This document shows positions 57,113-60,806 of a DNA stretch of 60,806 nt, one piece after another. The translations under genes were made by a program, and so were the position numbers. Below the pieces are notes generated by a model. It saw only the letters and a list, made by a program, of their open reading frames with translations. It had not been told where the DNA came from and did no database searches. Numbering within the stretch: position 1 is the first letter of the stretch; each line of letters opens with the position of its first letter. Source of the stretch: an uncultured Eubacterium sp. (GTDB taxonomy: Bacteria > Bacillota > Clostridia > Oscillospirales > Acutalibacteraceae); assembly GCA_905233545.1 (NCBI GenBank), contig CAJOEV010000009.1:41924-102729 (forward strand), in the 5' to 3' direction.

Positions 57113-57824
57113 TCTTCTCTTCCTTTTTCGGTTTTGTCATACACAGTGCTAAGGCATAAACTGCCTGCGCTCCATAGGCATTAAGAACATAGGCGCATTC
57201 ACTTATTGTTGAGCCCGTTGTTCTTATATCATCAACTAAAAGAATGGTTTTATCATCAACATCTTCGCCTTCAATTAAATCAAACGCACCGTGAAGATTC
57301 ACCGCTCTTTGTTTTGCGTTCCCCCTTTTCTGGTCGGGAGTTCTCATAACCTTTTCAAGCAAATTACAAACGGGAATGCCTGTATTTAACGAAACTTCAT
57401 TTGCTAGAAGCTCCGCCTGGTTATATCCCCTATTTTGCTGTTTTTTCTTTGTCATCGGGACAAAGGTTATGCAGTCAAAATCAATATCGCCAAAATAATC
57501 ATCAATATGCTCGCTCATTTCCCTTGCCATCGCCTTTGAAAGCTCGGGATAATTGTATTCTTTAAATCTGATAACCCCTGCAGTAATGCTGTTTTCATAA
57601 TAAAACGGCGCAATAAAGGCTTTGTATTCGGGCTTTTTATTTTTGTTTTTGCAGCTGCACTGTGCCTTCGGATTTCCGCAGATTCTGCACAGTTCACCGC
57701 TTATTCTTTCGAGCTTTTCGCATTCTTCGCATCGGATGGCATCAAGCTCACACACCTCACCGCAGAGCTCGCATCTTTTCGGGAACAAAGCATATGAAAG
57801 CTTGTTAATTGCTTCTTTTATCAT
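57096..57824 (-). CDS. comF: ComF-family amidophosphoribosyltransferase-like protein
   Basis: A 242-residue ComF protein. The N-terminal zinc finger has CELCGEVC, CEEC and CRICGNPKAQCSC; the phosphoribosyltransferase domain follows with NRGYNQAELLA and ILLVDDIRTTGSTISE. In B. subtilis ComF helps pull single strands of DNA into the cell in transformation. It lies between a comEA-like gene and the Cys-rich gene on the minus strand. A Glu/Lys-rich end (KKEEKNENEE) is present. Confidence 0.93.
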   Translation of the reverse strand: MIKEAINKLSYALFPKRCELCGEVCELDAIRCEECEKLERISGELCRICGNPKAQCSCKNKNKKPEYKAFIAPFYYENSITAGVIRFKEYNYPELSKAMAREMSEHIDDYFGDIDFDCITFVPMTKKKQQNRGYNQAELLANEVSLNTGIPVCNLLEKVMRTPDQKRGNAKQRAVNLHGAFDLIEGEDVDDKTILLVDDIRTTGSTISECAYVLNAYGAQAVYALALCMTKPKKEEKNENEE

Positions 57825-57829
57825 TTATT

Positions 57830-58192
57830 TTACACCTCTAAATACGGCGCAACCTTGAAATATGTTTTTTCGCCTATTCCCTTGATATTCATTATCTCGC
57901 TGACATCGCTGTATTCGCCCACCTGTTCCCTGTAGGCAACAATTGCAAACGCTGTTTTCTCGGTTAAGCCTTCAACTGTCATAAGCTCCTCAACGCTTGC
58001 AGTATTGATATTAAGCGGATAACTAACCTTTACGGTTTCCTTCTCGGTTGTTGTTGACTTGGTTACGGTTGTTGAAAACTCCTTGTTTTCGTAAACCTTT
58101 GGCGCGGACATAGTTATATAAAGCAATATTCCCGCAAGAATAAGCAAGACTATTCCAATCATAACAAGGGTTTGTTTCTTATCGCTTTTCAT
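57830..58192 (-). CDS. ComEA-like helix-hairpin-helix membrane protein
   Basis: A 120-residue protein with an N-terminal membrane helix (~8-28, TLVMIGIVLLILAGILLYIT), a Thr/Ser/Lys-rich linker and a C-terminal double helix-hairpin-helix domain with LNINTASVEELMTVEGL and IMNIKGIGEKTYFKV. It fits the DNA receptor ComEA but lacks the SLBB domain of B. subtilis ComEA, so it is shorter (120 against ~205). The ATG at 58192 lies within the ygiQ stop region, 13-base overlap, with AGAAGG just before it. It is followed by comF. Confidence 0.85.
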   Translation of the reverse strand: MKSDKKQTLVMIGIVLLILAGILLYITMSAPKVYENKEFSTTVTKSTTTEKETVKVSYPLNINTASVEELMTVEGLTEKTAFAIVAYREQVGEYSDVSEIMNIKGIGEKTYFKVAPYLEV

Positions 58193-60053
58193 ACCTTCTG
58201 CTCTTTGATTTGCTCTTTTTAGGTGTTTTTTTCTGTGTTTTATACTGATTATTCTTAGGCGCACTTATAAGGCATTTTTCGCCGTTTCCGATTAAGTCAT
58301 AGCGTCTTGCACGCTTTAATGCCTCTTCAACAAGCGCTCTGTTTTTCGGGTTGAAATACTGCAAAAGCGCCCTTTGAAGCGCTTTATCATGGGGATTTTT
58401 AGCGCAGTAGACCTCTTGCATTGTGTAGGGGTCAAGTCCCGTATAGTACATTGTTGTTGAAATTGTTCCGGGGGTGGGATAGAAATCCTGAACCTGCTCG
58501 GGACGGATGTGCTTTTTCTTTAAGAAAAGTGCAAGCTCAATTGCATCATCAAGCGTTGAACCCGGATGACTCGACATAAGGTAAGGAACAAGATACTGCT
58601 CCTTGTTTATCTCGCCCGTATACTTGAAATATCTTTTTGAGAACTCGATATACGCTTCAATATGGGGCTTGCCCATTTTATCAAGAACAGCCGCAGAGCA
58701 ATGCTCGGGCGCAACCTTGAGCTGACCCGAAACATGGTGTTTGACAAGCTCTCTGAAAAATGTATCGTCCCTGTCCTCAAGCAGATAATCATATCTTATT
58801 CCCGAACGGATGAATACCTTTTTAACCTTCGGCAAAGCGCGAACACTTCTAAGTATATCAAGATACTCGCTGTGGTCTGCATCAAGATTTTTGCAGGGTG
58901 TCGGTGCAAGACATTTTTTGCCCTTGCAAAGCCCGTGCTCTTTCTGGAATTCGCACGAAGGCTTTCTGAAATTAGCTGTCGGTCCGCCGACATCGTGAAT
59001 ATAGCCCTTAAAGTTCGGCATTTCGGTGAGCTTTTTTGCTTCCTTGATTATGCTTTCCTTGCTTCTTGTTGTGACATACCTGCCCTGATGAAAAGCGATT
59101 GAACAGAAATTACACGCGCCGAAACAGCCTCGGTTATGAGTTATTGAAAACTCAACCTCCTGAATTCCGGGAACACCGCCGAGCTTTTCATAAACGGGAT
59201 GATATGCTCTTGCATAAGGCAAGGAATAAACCCAGTCGAGTTCATCGGTTGTCAGCGGAGGCATCGGAGGATTCTGAACAACCATAAGTTTACCGTGCTT
59301 TTGCTTGATTGCCTTGCCTCTTATGTGGTCCTGTTCATCCTGCTGAATGCGGGAAGCTTTTGCATATTCAGTTTTTGAGCTTTTTACATTATCAAATGAA
59401 GGGCATTCAATTCCGATATACGGAGTTTCGCGGACATCAACTGCATAGCTTGTTCCCTTTATATCGTGAAGCTCGCCAATGCTTTCGCCACTTTCAAGGC
59501 GCTGAGCCATTTCAATAATCTGGTTTTCGCCCATACCGAAGATAAGCAAATCGGCAAGGGATTCAATCAGTATACTCGGCTTGACCTCGTCATCCCAATA
59601 ATCATAGTGTGCAAACCGTCTGAGCGACGCTTCAAGTCCGCCTATAACTACGGGAACATCGGGATAGATGCTTTTAACCATTTTCGAGTAAACACACACT
59701 GCCCTGTCAGGTCTTTTGCCCATAACTCCGCCCGCAGTATATGCATCTGTCCCGCGTTTTTTCTTTGCAACAGTGTAGTGCGCAACCATTGAATCAATGT
59801 TTCCGCTTGTTATCAAAAATGCAAGTCTCGGCTTTCCGAAACGAACAAAATCAGCCGTGCTATGCCAGTCGGGCTGGCTTAGTACGGCTACTTTAAATCC
59901 TTTAGCTTCAAGGACTCTTGTTATTATCGACGCACCGAAAGAGGGGTGGTCAACATAAGCGTCTCCCGTTATATAAACGAAATCAACCTCATCCCATCCT
60001 CTTTGGAGCATATCCTTTTTAGTGATTGGAAGAAAACCGTTTTGATTAGTCAT
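58179..60053 (-). CDS. ygiQ: YgiQ-family radical SAM protein
   Basis: A 624-residue protein of the YgiQ family (UPF0313). FLPITKKDMLQRGWDEVDFV is the typical N terminus, followed by a cobalamin-binding-like segment, then the radical-SAM cluster motif in RGCFGACNFCSIAFHQGR and the VSGQLKVAPEH segment. The extreme C terminus is Lys/Ser-rich. The reaction is unknown despite wide conservation. The ATG at 60053 is preferred over a TTG four codons earlier; neither has a good ribosome binding site and both lie in the end of ftsK, so translation is likely coupled. Confidence 0.93.
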   Translation of the reverse strand: MTNQNGFLPITKKDMLQRGWDEVDFVYITGDAYVDHPSFGASIITRVLEAKGFKVAVLSQPDWHSTADFVRFGKPRLAFLITSGNIDSMVAHYTVAKKKRGTDAYTAGGVMGKRPDRAVCVYSKMVKSIYPDVPVVIGGLEASLRRFAHYDYWDDEVKPSILIESLADLLIFGMGENQIIEMAQRLESGESIGELHDIKGTSYAVDVRETPYIGIECPSFDNVKSSKTEYAKASRIQQDEQDHIRGKAIKQKHGKLMVVQNPPMPPLTTDELDWVYSLPYARAYHPVYEKLGGVPGIQEVEFSITHNRGCFGACNFCSIAFHQGRYVTTRSKESIIKEAKKLTEMPNFKGYIHDVGGPTANFRKPSCEFQKEHGLCKGKKCLAPTPCKNLDADHSEYLDILRSVRALPKVKKVFIRSGIRYDYLLEDRDDTFFRELVKHHVSGQLKVAPEHCSAAVLDKMGKPHIEAYIEFSKRYFKYTGEINKEQYLVPYLMSSHPGSTLDDAIELALFLKKKHIRPEQVQDFYPTPGTISTTMYYTGLDPYTMQEVYCAKNPHDKALQRALLQYFNPKNRALVEEALKRARRYDLIGNGEKCLISAPKNNQYKTQKKTPKKSKSKSRRYEKR

Positions 60054-60806
60054 CGTTGTAATCAATATTATAAAGGCTGTCTAAATCAGTGTTTCCAAGG
60101 TCGTCATCATCAAGGTCATCAAAGAAGTTTTTGCTATCCTCTTCACTCTCTGCCTCTTCCTCAGCCTGTTCAAAACTCATCTGCTCTGTGTTTTCAGCTG
60201 TGAAATCAGGTGCAGGACCGTTTGCCTTCATCTGAATCCACTGCTGCATAGTAATCCTGATTTCTCTGGGCTTAGCGCCGTCCTGAGGACCGATTATTCC
60301 CTTTTCTTCAACCTGGTCCATAATCTTGGAGCCCCTTGAATAACCTACTCCGAGCTTTCTTTCAAGGAAGGAGGTTGAAGCTCTCTGATTCTCAAGAATA
60401 ACCTCAACTGCCTTTTCAAACAGCGGGTCGAGTTCCTCGCCTGCCTCATCGTCCTTAAACGGTGATGAAGCGCCTTTTTCCTGAGCTGCCTTGCTTTCAA
60501 TTTCTTTTTCGATTTCTTCGCTGTACTGGCTTTCGCCCTGCGATTTTATGAATTCGCAAAGCTCTTCAACTTCTTCATCGCTGATGTATCCGCCCTGAAC
60601 ACGAAGCGGTTTGCTTTCACTTATCGGTGCATAGAGCATATCGCCGTGACCGAGAAGCTTTTCGGCTCCGCCCGCATCAAGAATTGTTCTTGAATCTATC
60701 TGGGATGAAACGGTGAGCGCAATTCTTGAAGAGATATTTGCTTTGATAAGACCTGTTACAACGTCAACAGAAGGTCTCTGTGTTGCAATAACAAGGTGCA
60801 TTCCTG
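60046..60806 (-). CDS. ftsK: FtsK/SpoIIIE DNA translocase, C-terminal part
   Basis: The last ~252 residues of an FtsK/SpoIIIE-type DNA pump; the gene runs off the right edge of the window. MHLVIATQRPSVDVVTGLIK and ANISSRIALTVSSQIDSRTI belong to the end of the RecA-like motor, with the sensor region LGHGDMLY. The gamma winged helix (QRASTSFLERKLGVGYSRG, then MDQVEEKGIIGP) reads polar DNA sequences. The C terminus is a long acidic tail with many Asp and Glu after residue ~205 of this part. It is needed for chromosome segregation at septation or sporulation. Confidence 0.96.
   Translation of the reverse strand, partial: GMHLVIATQRPSVDVVTGLIKANISSRIALTVSSQIDSRTILDAGGAEKLLGHGDMLYAPISESKPLRVQGGYISDEEVEELCEFIKSQGESQYSEEIEKEIESKAAQEKGASSPFKDDEAGEELDPLFEKAVEVILENQRASTSFLERKLGVGYSRGSKIMDQVEEKGIIGPQDGAKPREIRITMQQWIQMKANGPAPDFTAENTEQMSFEQAEEEAESEEDSKNFFDDLDDDDLGNTDLDSLYNIDYNDD

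Overview
The window looks like chromosome of a low-GC, spore-forming anaerobic Clostridia member, most likely of the Oscillospiraceae/Ruminococcaceae type found in animal guts. Signs are the SCIFF peptide (scfA) with its radical-SAM maturase (scfB), two small CotF-type spore-coat genes, Rex, TmcAL, RNase M5, the small (Aquifex-type) aconitase, AGGAGG-like ribosome binding sites with frequent TTG starts, and AT-rich spacers. This placement is inferred from gene content; no rRNA gene is present.

Layout. 1-5.4 kb: exoA, a membrane protein and an Orn/Lys/Arg-type decarboxylase, then scfA-scfB and a methyltransferase. 5.5-10.2 kb: aconitase, isocitrate dehydrogenase and rex, the oxidative citrate branch plus an NADH sensor, behind a consensus promoter. 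10.2-14.6 kb: secreted CapA-like and glucosaminidase proteins, then an XRE regulator. 14.6-21.8 kb: a methyltransferase, and the minus-strand series ackA, ydbC (PC4-like), alaS, HIT and phosphoribosyltransferase, with tmcAL divergent from ackA. 21.8-25.6 kb: a tightly controlled 48-residue peptide gene, a zinc-ribbon membrane protein, a stand-alone E2-type acyltransferase and a CoA-transferase with an unusual charged tail. 25.7-34.2 kb: a probable alpha-1,3-galactosidase (GH110-like) with a GH2 beta-galactosidase, then comEC, holA and rnmV. 34.2-39 kb: alkD, spore-coat genes, nrdR, a DMT exporter, a TIM-barrel isomerase and an aminotransferase.

39.2-45.7 kb is the oddest coding stretch. It holds two adjacent cyclic-di-GMP genes: a periplasmic-binding-domain phosphodiesterase, and an amino-acid-permease-like protein fused to PAS and GGDEF domains. 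Both are broken (one frameshift, one TAA, one TAG), although their catalytic motifs remain. 45.7-50.8 kb: an RNA methyltransferase, a VOC protein, a CDP-alcohol transferase, a 269-bp MITE-like element, a hydrolase, and an XRE regulator fused to a complete SpoT/MESH1-type (p)ppGpp hydrolase domain with a palindrome at its promoter.

50.9-56.6 kb is a tRNA-Leu-anchored block. An ABC exporter and a two-component system lie between two nearly identical 180-bp direct repeats, each carrying 3' pieces of tRNA-Leu(TAG); the intact tRNA sits at the right end. 56.8-60.8 kb: a Cys-rich protein, comF, a comEA-like gene, ygiQ and the 3' end of ftsK/spoIIIE, all on the minus strand.

The best leads for something undescribed are the permease-DGC/PDE pair, the HTH-alarmone hydrolase, the tRNA-Leu island with its nested repeats, the 48-aa peptide gene and the MITE-like element. 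All calls were made by reading the sequence and recalling families; no search was run.
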